Below are positions 5,987 to 6,500 of a stretch of 6,500 nucleotides of DNA, piece by piece. The position numbers and the translations under genes are program-made. Numbering within the stretch: the first letter of the stretch is position 1; every line of letters begins with the position of its first letter. Under the pieces are notes generated by a model. That model was given only the letters and a program-made list of their open reading frames with translations, was not told the DNA's origin and ran no database searches. The stretch spans positions 1 to 6,500 of the forward strand of contig JBBSEF010000128.1 in the NCBI GenBank assembly GCA_038240015.1. The letters run 5' to 3'. This stretch comes from CAHJXF01 sp038240015 (GTDB taxonomy: Bacteria > Pseudomonadota > Gammaproteobacteria > Burkholderiales > Burkholderiaceae_D).

Positions 5987-6500
5987 GCTCCGTCGCAGGA
6001 ACTCCGCTGAGCGAGCACGTTCCGCGTGCTTCGCGCCAGCAGACGCTGCTCGAGGCTTTCGAACGCGTGCGCGCCATGACTGTCGCGATGACCGAAAATC
6101 TTTCGGCCGAAGACTGCATGCTGCAGGCTATGCCCGACGCCAGTCCGGTGAAGTGGCATCTCGCGCATGTCACCTGGTTCTTCGAAACCTTCGTGCTCGA
6201 ACCCGCGATCGGAGCGAGTTACCTCCCCTTCGATCCCGCGTTTCGCATGCTCTTCAATTCATATTACGTCGGAGTCGGCGAGCGTCACCCACGCGCCGAG
6301 CGCGGAATGATTTCGCGCCCCACGCTCGAGCAGGTCTTCGGCTATCGGCGCGCGATCGACCAAAGAATCGAAGCGCTGATGACGTCGACCGAGATCGGCG
6401 CCGCCATGCTCGACGTGATCGAACTCGGTCTGAACCACGAACAGCAGCATCAGGAATTGATCCTCACGGATCTGAAGCATCACCTGTGGAAGAACCCGTT
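5983..6500 (+). CDS. egtB: Ergothioneine biosynthesis protein EgtB, N-terminal part (cut by window end)
   Basis: The first 172 residues of the mononuclear non-heme iron sulfoxide synthase that uses O2 to join hercynine to a thiol donor (gamma-glutamylcysteine or cysteine), forming the C-S bond of ergothioneine. The visible part is the DinB-like four-helix domain: SPVKWHLAHVTWFFETF (54-70) and HEQQHQEL (152-159). By comparison with characterised EgtB, His62, His152 and His156 should be the iron ligands. Between them, LFNSYYVGVGERHPRAERG (90-108) is typical of proteobacterial members. The gene overlaps the egtD stop by four bases (ATGA) and has GGAG five bases upstream of its ATG. The C-terminal FGE-sulfatase-like domain, which contributes catalytic and donor-binding residues, lies beyond the window, so thiol-donor specificity cannot be read. 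Truncation is only from the window boundary; the frame is open to 6500. Confidence 0.93.
   Translation, partial: MSSVAGTPLSEHVPRASRQQTLLEAFERVRAMTVAMTENLSAEDCMLQAMPDASPVKWHLAHVTWFFETFVLEPAIGASYLPFDPAFRMLFNSYYVGVGERHPRAERGMISRPTLEQVFGYRRAIDQRIEALMTSTEIGAAMLDVIELGLNHEQQHQELILTDLKHHLWKNP

Overview
The window is GC-rich (roughly two thirds G+C by eye), densely coding, and every gene I can support reads on the + strand. Codon choice (strong G/C at third positions, frequent ATC-GCG-ATC runs) and the protein types suggest a betaproteobacterium of the Burkholderia / Paraburkholderia / Caballeronia kind. That assignment is recognition from composition and protein style, not a database match.

Layout. 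(1) 62-2278 encodes a complete cytoplasmic serine peptidase of family S9 (prolyl oligopeptidase / acylaminoacyl-peptidase type), with a beta-propeller followed by an alpha/beta-hydrolase domain and an intact Ser-Asp-His triad. (2) After a 128-base gap holding a 13-bp tandem duplication and a stem-loop, 2407-3330 and 3347-4669 encode the ATPase and the ABC-2 type permease of an ABC exporter, 16 bases apart and almost certainly co-transcribed. The substrate cannot be told. (3) After a gap of 126 to 171 bases, depending on the egtD start, comes an ergothioneine module. egtD (4841-5986, possibly from GTG 4796) encodes the histidine trimethyltransferase that makes hercynine. egtB (from 5983, cut by the window end) encodes the N-terminal iron-binding part of the sulfoxide synthase that joins hercynine to a thiol donor. 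The two overlap by four bases (ATGA), so their translation is probably coupled.

How they work together. EgtD and EgtB catalyse consecutive steps of one pathway, and the two ABC proteins form one transporter. I see no sequence evidence linking the peptidase, the exporter and the ergothioneine genes functionally; they look like three adjacent housekeeping or accessory units on one strand.

I found no mobile element, CRISPR array, tRNA or rRNA, and no convincing undescribed system. The most notable details are small-scale: a three-unit 12-bp in-frame repeat that builds a hydrophilic insertion in EgtD, a 19-base-period repeat straddling the permease stop codon, the 13-bp tandem duplication after the peptidase gene, and an uncertain egtD start. 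No gene-free stretch exceeds 300 bases.
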